A DNA stretch of 64,000 bases from Symsagittifera roscoffensis (lineage: Eukaryota > Xenacoelomorpha > Acoela > Convolutidae), in assembly GCF_963678635.1 (NCBI RefSeq), contig NC_087068.1, forward strand, positions 38,213,649 to 38,277,648. The letters run 5' to 3'. Of this stretch, positions 10,986 to 20,209 are shown piece after piece (the stretch's first letter is position 1; each line of letters begins with the position of its first letter). Position numbers and translations under genes: made by a program. A model generated the notes under the pieces. The model searched no databases and was not told the DNA's origin. It worked only from the letters and a program-made list of their open reading frames with translations.

Positions 10986-12836
10986 CATCATGGAAAGAAT
11001 TGCACTCAGTGTATAATGGCCGGTAAGAACCTAAAAGTGTTACTAGGGACGAACAAGACTGAGAAATTACCGATTCTGACCGAACCAAATGAAGAAGTAG
11101 ATTTAGACTTTGCCGGCCCATTGGACAAGAGTTGGGGTAACGCAAAATACCTTTTGTTATGCATTGATCGCTTTTCAAAGTTTCCGTCTGCGAAGGTAGT
11201 AAACAACACCTCGACTTCTTCAATTTTAACCTTCATGACAGATTACTGCCATCTTCACGGATTTCCAAAGTCCATTAGAGCTGACCATGGGTCATGTTTT
11301 ACTTCGTTTGATTTTAGAAACTTCTGTGAGAAGAACAACATTAATTTAATTCTATGTACGGTTGGTGATCATAGATCCAATGGAGTAGTAGAGAGACTAA
11401 TTTACACTGTCAAAGCTAAGCTTCTGGCAATGTCGTTCAACGATCCAAAACCATCTTTAAATACGGCTATTGATAAAATTATTTGGAACATACGCTCGAC
11501 GAAACAATCATCCATTGGATGCTCTCCTTTCTCAAAACATTTTAATAGATCTCCCAATACGTTCTGGAAATCTTTGGTCTCTCACGCAATTAGTTTAGAT
11601 AAGGGGAAATCAATCTTAACGAAGGACAGAGCACAAGACTGGGGGGCTGATGACGCGTTCGAAGATGGCTATCTGGAAGACAGAGAAATTGATGAAAGAG
11701 GGTATGAGAGCGACCCTGCTGACAAAGTAGATAGAAATCTCCAGCGAGCCCCACTGTCAAATCCTTTCAGCCGAGGAGGTAACTGGTTTAGGAAAACAGT
11801 TAACAGGAGGGAAGGAGAACCTTATTTTAAACCACTGGGGAGTAAACCTTTGTCAGACACGAAACATACGGTCACATTAGATAACGGACATGTGATAAGA
11901 AAATCTGACTTAGCTTTTAACAAAACCCAACCAGCAGCTCCTAAGACATTTTCGGCAAGATCGAATTTGCTAATTAATAGTAATGATTTAGCAGGCAAGC
12001 GAAAAAGAAACTCCCCTTCCAAGAGACGAGACTCAAATATAGGAGGCCCTTCGATGAGTTACACACCAACGGGTGGAAATTCTAGCAAAAAGAGGAGAAC
12101 AATCATCACGAGCTCGAAAGGTTCAAAATTCGACTTTAATAACCTAGATTCGTCGTTAGAGTTAGAACTTTGGGATAAAGTCATTGACGACTACTTGGGT
12201 ACGGAAGCGGAAACTGTATGTAAAACACCGACTGTTAACCTTCATAGTGATTTAGATCAACCAAGGAGTACCGTAACAAGCCAGACAAATACGCAGACAA
12301 CGGTCACTTTACCAACGGGCACAAGTGACGACCCAATTCGAGTGGATAGCTCTCCGGAGAAGACAGTGGAGACACCAAAGACCCCGATACCCGCAAAACT
12401 TCGTACAAGAAGAAATCCAGGCCCCCCGAAATTCTATGGCGATAGACGGTTTATCGACCAAGTGACGCTCGGAACGGAGACCATTAGTGCAGTAGACTCC
12501 GATGATGAACCGCTTATTACGTTTTCCGGTGCAAAGAGTCCAAAACAAAATTTTTCATACTGTACGACGTCCCCCTCGGATTATCTTACACCCATTGATG
12601 AGATACCACGTCATACAATATTGGTCGCTGAAACCACGCAAGACCAACTCTCAACACCTTCCTCTCAGGCGACAAGGATCGCATGGGCATCGCCACCATT
12701 GGTAGAAGTTACCAGTAATACCCAGGATGACGACGGCAGTGACATATCCTCGGGTATCGATACCGATGTAAGAAGAGAGGCAGATAATTTCCATACTAGA
12801 TACAACTCTACGGTCACAAACTCTGAAAACTTTTAA
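10986..12836 (+). CDS. Ty3 integrase with long C-terminal extension
   Basis: Continues the integrase zinc-binding domain (the CTQC pair) and the catalytic core. The core has the first Asp in VDLDFAGP, the second in RADHGS and the Glu in SNGVVER. The last two are exactly 35 residues apart, the DD35E spacing. About 190 residues after the core region the protein continues as a Ser/Thr/Pro/Lys-rich tail of over 300 residues. The tail has basic clusters (KRKRNSPSKRR, SSKKRRT) that look like nuclear localisation signals and a segment RTRRNPGPPKFYGDRR. No chromodomain is recognisable. The first Met of the open frame is 11016, but the protein would be made as part of Pol. Confidence 0.9.
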   Translation, partial: HHGKNCTQCIMAGKNLKVLLGTNKTEKLPILTEPNEEVDLDFAGPLDKSWGNAKYLLLCIDRFSKFPSAKVVNNTSTSSILTFMTDYCHLHGFPKSIRADHGSCFTSFDFRNFCEKNNINLILCTVGDHRSNGVVERLIYTVKAKLLAMSFNDPKPSLNTAIDKIIWNIRSTKQSSIGCSPFSKHFNRSPNTFWKSLVSHAISLDKGKSILTKDRAQDWGADDAFEDGYLEDREIDERGYESDPADKVDRNLQRAPLSNPFSRGGNWFRKTVNRREGEPYFKPLGSKPLSDTKHTVTLDNGHVIRKSDLAFNKTQPAAPKTFSARSNLLINSNDLAGKRKRNSPSKRRDSNIGGPSMSYTPTGGNSSKKRRTIITSSKGSKFDFNNLDSSLELELWDKVIDDYLGTEAETVCKTPTVNLHSDLDQPRSTVTSQTNTQTTVTLPTGTSDDPIRVDSSPEKTVETPKTPIPAKLRTRRNPGPPKFYGDRRFIDQVTLGTETISAVDSDDEPLITFSGAKSPKQNFSYCTTSPSDYLTPIDEIPRHTILVAETTQDQLSTPSSQATRIAWASPPLVEVTSNTQDDDGSDISSGIDTDVRREADNFHTRYNSTVTNSENF

Positions 12837-13214
12837 ACTATGTTAACATGATATGTTACGTTTTTGATTTAGCTTTTATCCATTGGACACCCAAAACTTT
12901 TTTTTTTATTATTTTACCTAGTTAGTGAGTTAGTTAGTTTGCTTTAATTGTACAAATGCTACATAACCCCAATTGTACATATCATTTTGTACATTCAGTG
13001 TTGATATCTGTGTAAACCTGTAAGTACCCTGTATATATATTACCATATAATCACCTCCATTGTAATTTGTACTCTCTGTAAAAATCCATTGGTGCTAAAT
13101 GCGGTTACGTTTTGTTTCTTCTTTGGCCCTGGTGGAGCGAGGGGAGATGGAGTATATGTGTGATATTGGCTACATCGTTGAGCGGGCAGATATTAATTTT
13201 TGTGCAGTGGGGAA
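12837..13214 (+). other. 3' untranslated region of the Ty3 element
   Basis: Non-coding sequence between the pol stop and the 3' LTR. The last bases before the LTR are purine-rich (GCAGTGGGGAA) and are the likely polypurine tract for plus-strand priming. The region 12990-13060 has several TGTA-rich stretches. No gene. Confidence 0.75.
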
Positions 13215-13427
13215 TGTTGTGATTCAGTATTTTTAGTATGTTATAACCTTGACCTCTATTATCTAATTACGTACCAGCCAATGTTAACTCTACGAAGTCC
13301 AGTGGACTTCGGTTCACTAGTTGCTCTTTTTAGACTACAGTCAGTTTTAATTCAACCAATACTTTTATTCTCTTGTAACATTAGTTAGATACAATAGTTA
13401 CCAGTGGTACAACTTAACTCTTTATTA
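13215..13427 (+). repeat. 3' LTR of the Ty3 element
   Basis: 213 bp, TGTTGTGATT to CTTTATTA, followed by the ATTCC target duplication at 13428-13432 and then by the remainder of element X. Comparison with the two upstream copies fixes the element ends. Confidence 0.93.
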
Positions 13428-13530
13428 ATTCCCTATGTTAATACATAGGGAGAGGACCGGATACTCTATAGCCTATGTTAATACATGGGGGTCATCTCCC
13501 CCCGGACGATTTTGCCCAGTCATATACTAC
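13428..13530 (+). mobile_element. Element X, copy A, right end
   Basis: Resumes the short-repeat array (CCCTATGTTAATACATAGGG and a second unit at 13470-13490) and ends in CGGACGATTTTGCCC near 13520. The reverse complement of this end is found at about 47925-47999, so this is the shared right terminus. Homology between the two copies fades near 13535. I cannot define a target duplication because the left end may be outside the window. Confidence 0.75.
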
Positions 13531-13807
13531 TGTCTGATAAAGTTGAAACTTGATAAAATTATGATTGCTGTAATTATCCTAAAAGCCGCGATTTATGCTT
13601 CTCAGAATATCCAGGATTCAAAATGTGGCCACCTTTACAATTGGTGGTTGTGGAATTATCTAAGACCAGAACTTGTAGTAGGAATACTTTTGTTTCGAGT
13701 ATGCTGGTTGAACTTTTTACTGAAACAATTTCACAAAAAAAAAGATTAAATATTCAAACTCTGTACATGCTTTTTTACATATACTGCAAACGCCTTCCGA
13801 AACTATT
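13531..13807 (-). other. Probable 3' untranslated region of the minus-strand exon
   Basis: Lies between the end of element X and the stop codon of the exon at 13808. No canonical AATAAA is visible on the minus strand here. The frames on the plus strand look fortuitous. Confidence 0.4.
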
Positions 13808-14221
13808 TTACAAGTTGTCTTCATCATCTTGTGACAACTTTTCAACATCATCTCCAATAACACTTTTATCGCTCAAGTTTTCCAGTTCCTGTTCTATATC
13901 CTCTAAATGACTATCAGGCTCAATTTGAAGCTTCGTGTTTGACGACCTCCTTCGAATCACAGGACTATCTGGAGGAGGTGGGATTCCCGCATCTCCAAAT
14001 TCGTCATCGACTTCACCGAGGTCTCCCAAAATCGGCTCCCACCCCGGAAACCCCCCGACTCTATGGAACCCGAGTGAGCTCCCCCCACCTGAGCTGTAAC
14101 TTCCAGACCACGAGATGACAGATGTACGACTAACCGCATCCACTGAATCGCTGTCCGAGTGTGACTCGTGAGAAATCTTGGAAATATCGGTTCCCATGCT
14201 TCTGAACGTCGGAGGATCCTG
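13808..14221 (-). CDS. Last exon of an unrecognised acidic Ser-rich protein
   Basis: A 414-bp exon (138 codons, phase 0) ending in TAA. It is preceded on the minus strand by a good acceptor, a T-rich tract then TTACAG. It is richer in GC than its surroundings and reads as one uninterrupted frame, as expected for host coding sequence. The product is Ser- and Asp-rich (SHESHSDSDSVD), then Gly/Trp-containing (GGFPGWEPILGDLG), then has a proline run with a basic patch (PPPPDSPVIRRRSS), and ends in an acidic tail (DDVEKLSQDDEDNL). This could be a cytoplasmic tail of a membrane protein such as a cadherin, but I recognise no family. Upstream exons would lie to the right and were not found. Confidence 0.6.
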   Translation of the reverse strand, partial: QDPPTFRSMGTDISKISHESHSDSDSVDAVSRTSVISWSGSYSSGGGSSLGFHRVGGFPGWEPILGDLGEVDDEFGDAGIPPPPDSPVIRRRSSNTKLQIEPDSHLEDIEQELENLSDKSVIGDDVEKLSQDDEDNL

Positions 14222-14640
14222 CTGTAACAATAAAGTAAAAATAAAAATTGAGCTTTCTGCCTATCGATGTAGATGTGTATAAGAGCTGTTAGATTAGCCA
14301 AGTTACTCCATTTTGAAATTTTTTTCACACATTTTGGACTTTTTATTTTCAAAAATCCAAAGAGCCTAAAATTTTCAAAACAGTTTCATATAAATCCTTA
14401 AAATCATGTTCCAAGGTATCAAGAAAATTAAGAAAGCAAATAAAAAGGACAGCAGTTTGAGTTAAGTAAAATAATGTGGAGCTCTATTTAGCAGCTTAGC
14501 GTAGATAAAGAGTCATTTTGTGAGGGCAGCAGCTTCTGAGCCCAACTACCAGGCAAATGAAAAAATGATGATAAACTCAAAGAAGCATAAAAAATCTTCA
14601 AACAAATGAGCTGTGGGCTTTTTAAGCTTCCGGAATAATT
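14222..14640. other. Intron or intergenic, no gene seen
   Basis: AT-rich sequence between the acceptor of the minus-strand exon and the minisatellite. The only striking string is AGATGTGTATAAGAG at 14271-14285 (see findings). No reading frame that looks coding. Confidence 0.5.
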
Positions 14641-17383
14641 GTTCCGACTTTCGAAGAATTTGCGGAGTATTTACAAAAATTATTTCTCTGTGCATCATGA
14701 AGCAACGCATTTGTTGTTTTTTCTTACTCTCTTTGCAAAAAATAACATAAAATTGGCATTCTATAATTTTATTTCTATGTATTTGATGAACCAACGCATT
14801 CATTCTAAACATGAAAGGTATATTCTACAAAATTAGTTTCTCTGTGCCTCATGAATAAACACATCAATTATATTTTTGACGCAGTCAAAAGATAGCGTTA
14901 AATCGATATTCTAAAGTGTTACTTCAATGTATCTCATGAATCAACGCATTCATTTTTTTTTTGATAATACCATTATTCTAAACCAAGAAAAAAAACCTTC
15001 AGCAGATATTCTAAAAGTATTTTTTTCTAGGTAATTGATGAATGAACGCATTTTTTGTTGTTTAATCACTTTCAAAAGTGTCAGAAAAACTACGAATCCG
15101 TTGATTTATGACGTACAGAGGAAAATTTTTTGTAGAATATGTATTTAGTGTTTTAAATAGATATTCTACAAAAATTATTTCTCTGTGCCTCATAGATCAA
15201 CGCATTCGTAGTTATGTTGACACTTTAAAAAGATAACATTAAAATAACAATTTATAACAATTTTTCTATGTATCTGATGATTCAACGCATTCATTGTTGT
15301 TTGGACGCTTTCAGAAAATTAAAATTAACAAAAATTCTGAATTTTTTTCTATAAACCTGATGACCTAAAAATTTCATTTTTGCTTGAACTTATTCAAAAG
15401 AATAACTCTAAACGGATACTCTAAAAACTTTATTTCTATGTGCCTGATGAATGAAGGTATTTAATGTTGTTTGGACAATTTCAAAAGCAAACTTAAACAG
15501 ATATTCTAGAGAATTTATTTCTTTCTGCCTCATGAATCAAGTCATTCGTTGTTACTTTCGAAAACTAGCACTAAAGCATTATTCCATTGTTTTTACATAT
15601 CTGATGAATCAACGCATTCATTGTTCTTTGGAAACTTTCAAAATGTAACAATGAACAGATACGGTGCAAATTTTGTTTCTCTTAGACGGGTATTCTACAC
15701 ACTTATTTTCTCTGCGCTTGATGATTCAAAGCAATAGTTGTGTTTGAACACTTTAAAAAAACAATAAAAGAGTGTTCTGAATTTTTTTCTATCTATTTGA
15801 TGCTTCAACAATTTCAGTTTTGTTTGGACTTTTTCAAAAAAAAATTTTTAACGGATACTCTGACAAATTTATTCCTTTCTATCTGATGAATCAAGGATTC
15901 ATTTTTGTTTAGAAACTTCTGATAAATAATCTTAAATTGATTTTCTTCAAATTTTACCCTCTACGCTTCATGAATCAACGCAATCATTGTTTTTTGACCC
16001 TTTAAAAGATAACAATAAACCATTATTTTGTATTTTTGTTGCGTACTTGATGAATCAACGCAATCATTGCTGTTTGAACACTTTCAAAAGATAACAATAA
16101 ACAGATATGCTAACATTTTGTTTCTCTGTACCTTATGGATCCCTTTTAATTATTAGACCCCTTCAAAAAAACCGTAAGCGGTTATTCTAAAAATTTTATT
16201 TCTGTGTACCTGATGAAACAACGCATTCATTGTTGTTTGGGCACTTTCAAAAATTAACAAACTTCGAAAATTCTGGAAAAAACTGTTCTTTGTACCTGAT
16301 CATTTTTGCTTGGAAGTTTTTAAAAAATAACCGAAAACGGATATTCTAAAAAGTAAGTTCTATGTATTTGATGAATCAACGCATGTTTGGAAATTTTTTA
16401 AAAAGAAATATAAATAGTTATTCCACAATTTTTGTTCTTTGTGCCTCAGGAAGCAACGCATTCATTGTTTTTTTGACACTTCAAAAGATAGCGTTAAGTT
16501 GATATTCTTGAAATTTCTTATTTACTTGATGAATCAAAACATTCATTCTTATTTGGACGGTTTCGAAAAAAATTAAACGGAGTTTCTACAATTTTTTTTT
16601 CTGGACCTGATGAAATAATGCAATCATTATTTTTATTTTGACACTTTCAAAAGATAACAATAACTATTATTCTACAATTTATTTAGTACCTCATGAAACA
16701 ACAAATTCCTTGTTGTTAGGTTAATTTTGAAAGAAAATTTTAATTTTAGATGGGTATTCTACAAACTTTTTTTTCAATGTGCCTGATGAATCAACGCATT
16801 CAATAGTATTTGGATACTTTCAAACGATAACGATAACTTTTGCTACAAACTTTGTTTCTCGGTAGCCGAAGAATCAACAATTTCTTTAAATTCTACAATT
16901 GAAAACAATAAACCAATTTTCTATGATTTTTTATTATGTGACTCCTGATGAATCAACGCATTCCTTGTTGTTTGGACCCTTTCGAAAAAAAAAGTTCAAA
17001 AGGATATTCTACAATCTTTTTTCTCTGGGCGTGATGAATTAATGCGTTCATTATTATTTCAAAGATAAAACTAAACGGATGTTTGCCAAATTTTTTCTCT
17101 GTACTCCATGAATCAAAATATTCATTGTCATTTTGTCAAAAAAAAACATTAAACCGATATTCTGTATTTTTTCTATGTAACTGATGAATCAACTATTTCA
17201 TTTTTGTTTGAAAACTTTCAAAAAACAACAATAATTATATGTTTTGCAAACAGTTTTTCTTTCTATGTACCTGATGATTCAACAAATTCATTGTTGTTTG
17301 GACACTTTCAAAAGAAAACGTTAAATGGATATTCTACAAATTTTATCTCTGTGCCTCATGAATCAACGCAACCATTGTCATTT
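14640..17383. repeat. Diverged minisatellite, about 83-bp unit, at least 30 copies
   Basis: The core ATGAATCAACGCATTC recurs about every 75-100 bp, for example near 14784, 14935, 15193, 15279, 15530, 15603, 15970, 16049, 16213, 16370, 16786, 16946, 17186, 17269 and 17359. Between cores the unit carries TTGTTTGGACACTTTCAAAA, then a poly-A-rich part and ATTCTACAAA. Two flavours occur, one preceding the core with CTCTGTGCCTC and one with CTATGTACCTG, often but not strictly alternating. The array is cut by the gap at 17384, so its true length is unknown. Short frames inside it are artefacts of the repeat. Confidence 0.9.
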
Positions 17384-17583
17384 NNNNNNNNNNNNNNNNN
17401 NNNNNNNNNNNNNNNNNNNNNNNNNNNNNNNNNNNNNNNNNNNNNNNNNNNNNNNNNNNNNNNNNNNNNNNNNNNNNNNNNNNNNNNNNNNNNNNNNNNN
17501 NNNNNNNNNNNNNNNNNNNNNNNNNNNNNNNNNNNNNNNNNNNNNNNNNNNNNNNNNNNNNNNNNNNNNNNNNNNNNNNNNNN
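17384..17583. other. Assembly gap, 200 N, followed by an AC microsatellite
   Basis: Exactly 200 unknown bases, probably an arbitrary scaffold gap. It sits between the minisatellite and a short ACACACACACAC run (17584-17596), both hard to assemble. Upstream exons of the lectin gene could be hidden here or further left. Confidence 0.95.
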
Positions 17584-17716
17584 ACACACACACACCTATA
17601 TAAGAACCCTTAAACTTTTTCTGTCGGTTGCTTTGGTCGCTTGGTTTTTCGTATCGGAAAGGTCTTAAAGAGTTTTTTTTTTAATTTTCTCAGTATTTGT
17701 GAGTGTTGTTTTGCAG

Positions 17717-18244
17717 GGTTTAGTGAAGCGTTTGAGTGGTACAGTAAGCTGGACGACTCTGTAAAGGCTACCTACTTCATTCCAAACTTAAAGTCCAAGC
17801 ACAACTGGACAGCTGCTGCAGACTACTGCAGAACCAAACTTATGTCGATTCCCGAGGCTAAAAAGCTGATATCTCCCAAAAACCCACCAACCTTGGCTAT
17901 GGCTTTTACAAATGAGGAAATTGATATGTACTTTAGCCTTGACCATATAAAGCAGAGCGAAAACCCGATTCACATAGGGTTCCAGCGAATTAGAAAAACC
18001 GCTTACTCATTTCTAGCGTCTGCTTATGACATGACGATTACTAGCACTAAGAACAATATTCTAGAATATGAAAAATACCACTACGAGAACTGGGAACGGG
18101 GTCAGCCTTCGTTGAGGAATGATGAAAAGTATGGTTGCATGACAGTCAAACTGAAGGGCAGAAACGACTGCAAACAGGGTGAAAAACGATTCATTTGTGC
18201 AAACTATACGTACGTCGATGCCAATGCGAATCTAGATCTCAAAA
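17717..18244 (+). CDS. C-type lectin domain exon 1
   Basis: A 528-bp exon bounded by an acceptor (TGTTGTTTTGCAG) and a donor (AAAAGTAAGT), entering and leaving in phase 1. It encodes a complete C-type lectin fold. The helix segment is WTAAADYC, the core strand is IHIGFQR, YENWERGQPS is followed by YGCMTV, and RFICANY holds the last Cys. The four Cys of the two conserved disulphides are present. The calcium-site motif is QPS rather than QPD or EPN, and GRND replaces WND, so sugar binding by the usual mechanism is doubtful. It has one NWT and one NYT glycosylation site. It is part of a larger extracellular protein with the next exon; the 5' end is not in view. Confidence 0.85.
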
Positions 18245-18794
18245 GTAAGTTGTATCGTCATATGGTTTATTCAGTCAAAATTACTGTGTTATAAAAAAAC
18301 ACGATAAAACTATAAGCAAATAAAAAGCTTTTGGAAAAGCTAGCATGTATTGGATGGTTTTTCATCACAGTTAAAGGATGAGTATAAGTGAACGGGGTGA
18401 TTGAAAAAATGTCGGGGAAAATGCCAAAAGGAAATGAATAGAAAGAGATTTTAGCCGTGTCCAGGTGTCCGACTTGTGTTTTGACTTTCTCTTTCTAAGA
18501 TTTTTACCACTTCGATCAAAAAACGTAAGCTTTTGGCGCTTCCACCAAAATCGGGAGGCTGGAACAGAATAAAGTATGTTTTGCCCGTGCTCTTGAGATA
18601 AATCTGCTTCTTAATTGCGGAAATTCAGCTGCAACCCGACATTGTCTCGTCTCGTTTCGTCTCTGTTTCAAAAGTAGCAACAAAAATCGGGTACCGGTAT
18701 TTCGTTTTGAAAGTACCCAGTAGTTCGTGTTTGAATGTTTTTGTGCTGCACGCCTTATTCAAGCTAACTAGTTTGTTTCTGTAAATATTTCTAG

Positions 18795-19253
18795 AAGTGC
18801 GAATGGTAATGAGGCAGGAAAAAATAACCGAGACTTTGCTGGCCGAGTATTACATGGTTTTCTCGAAATTCACGTTCGAAAGAGCCAGACAACAGTGCAA
18901 GTATTTCGGAGCAGGGTTTGACCTTGCGGTCGGGTTCAACAGACGAGAACTTGATCTTCTATACGAATTGGCAGCAGAAGCAATGTTTGGCCCGATAAAA
19001 GAGATCCATCTTGGCTTCCGAAGATGGACGTCAGAAATTACATACACCTCTGTGGTTTTAAATGTAGTTTTTAGCTCTTTTTGGGGTAAAAACGAGCCTG
19101 CAGGCAGATCATCAAAGAATCAGCACTTTGGATGTTTGAAGACGGTTAATTCAAAAGATAGAACGGACGGAAAAAGTTATGTGCGAGGTGTTTGTACATC
19201 GGAACAAGCACAATATCTGTGTGCGGTATACGAGAAAATCCCATATAGAGACA
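18795..19253 (+). CDS. C-type lectin domain exon 2
   Basis: A 459-bp exon with acceptor TAAATATTTCTAG and donor ACAGTAAGT, again phase 1 at both ends. The preceding intron is 550 bp. It encodes a second C-type lectin domain paralogous to the first: FERARQQC in the helix, IHLGFRR matching IHIGFQR, FWGKNEPAG, HFGCLKT, GVCTSE and QYLCAVY. All four core Cys are present. The calcium-site motif is EPA and no WND is present, so canonical calcium-dependent sugar binding is unlikely. Matching phases show that the two domains can be spliced in tandem or skipped without changing frame. Function is inferred as extracellular ligand recognition. Confidence 0.85.
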
Positions 19254-19284
19254 GTAAGTGTTGCATTTCAGTACGTTTCAACAG

Positions 19285-19701
19285 GGGTACCTTGTAAACA
19301 TCCGATATGTCAAATATCCGAAAACCAAAAAGTGTTACAAACATCCAAAAACTGCTTTTCTAGGGCAAACATTCGAACTTATCAAAGAGTATGGCAAAGG
19401 TCCGATTTCTTCTGTTCGCTTAAAAATTGTTTTAGTGGTGGAATGAAGGCGGATCGCCGCGGTCGTGCCAACGTGTTGCTAGTTCGCTAACAGAGAGTAG
19501 GACTCTATAGGAACGTTAGAGCCGGTTGTCACCGCGAAAAGACGATGCGCGCATAGAGATCACCGACGGCCCTAAACCGAAAGTCGGCTTAATTGGAATT
19601 GGATAATTAAACTGTCCTGTTTGTGAAGTTCTAACGTCATATTATAACATAACTTTTTATATAAGTTCGGATGTTTGACATATCGGAGTTTGCCCTAGAC
19701 C
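19285..19701. mobile_element. Inverted-repeat element, 417 bp, with 11-bp flanking duplication
   Basis: Inverted ends of about 37 bp share the core TCCGATATGTCAAA at 19299-19312 and its complement near 19670-19690. The outer sequences are GGGTACC on the left and GGGTCTAGGGC on the right strand. CGTTTCAACAG occurs directly outside both ends (19274-19284 and 19702-19712), consistent with an 11-bp target duplication. Such long duplications are typical of Mutator-like elements (7-11 bp). The interior is unusually GC-rich with no reading frame. It lies about 30 bp inside the intron after lectin exon 2. Confidence 0.6.
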
Positions 19702-19803
19702 CGTTTCAACAGACTTCTTGAAAATGAGAAAATTCATTTAAGTTCATGGGGTTTTTTCAACTATACCCTTTTAGTCCAACAGGGAGAAAATGATAACTAG
19801 ATT

Positions 19804-20209
19804 CAGGGTCAGATCTAGGATTTTCTCGAGGGGGGGTCAATTTTCAAAAAAAAATTCGAAATTTTTGTCGACTTTTTTTAGGTCGACCAAATTGACTTTT
19901 CGAGCTCTCCCAAAGCACTGTTTTGCTCCTGTTTTGGCCAAATTTTCTACGCCGCAGGCAAAATTTTGAAAAAAAAAACAGGCCAAAAAAGGCGTATTTA
20001 GGCACTTTTTGGAAAATTTGACCAAAAAATGCGTTTTTTTTGGCGCGCGCTCCCCCTCAAAATGAGTATACAGGCGCCTTTAGAAAATATTTAGGGTCCC
20101 TCACCAAAAATGGATATTGGAAAATAGTATAAAGGGGGGGGTTCCTTTGGGTCGGCAGGGGGTCGAATCCCTGAGGGGGGCATCCGCCCTCCCCCTAAAT
20201 CCGCCCCAG
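19804..20209 (+). mobile_element. hAT-like non-autonomous element
   Basis: The left end CAGGGTCAGATCTAGGA and the right end, complement CTGGGGCGGATTTAGGG, form short inverted ends of the CAGGGGCGGATC type common in hAT-derived elements. Flanks ACTAGATT and ACTAGGGT agree at 6 of 8 positions, compatible with an 8-bp target duplication. The interior contains TTAGGTCGACCAAATT, GCCGCAGGC and GGCGCCTTTAGAAAA. Related pieces lie at 40292-40382, 53790-53976 and 61711-61960. Confidence 0.6.

Larger units (their letters stand above)
6887..13427 (+). mobile_element. Ty3/gypsy LTR retrotransposon, 6.5 kb, ORF broken
   Basis: The order is LTR, primer-binding site, Gag, protease, reverse transcriptase, RNase H, integrase, 3' untranslated region, LTR. 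Integrase after RNase H identifies the Ty3/gypsy order. The target duplication ATTCC lies at 3811-3815 and 13428-13432. The reading frame carries an amber codon in gag (7300-7302), a frameshift near 9993 and stops at 10470 and 10983, so this copy is dead as read. No env-like gene with a signal peptide or membrane helix is visible. LTR divergence of about 1 percent suggests the insertion is young, and the lesions could be partly older if it was mobilised in trans. Confidence 0.93.

Noticed and set aside
11590-12836. Possible envelope gene at the end of the Ty3 element
   Set aside because: The tail is hydrophilic, without signal peptide, membrane helix or Cys pattern; it is in frame with integrase.
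17204-17668. Frames running through the N gap
   Set aside because: They consist mostly of unknown bases and minisatellite sequence.
19440-19600. Possible structural RNA gene in the GC-rich part of the 417-bp element
   Set aside because: No A/B box pair, cloverleaf or recognisable rRNA segment.
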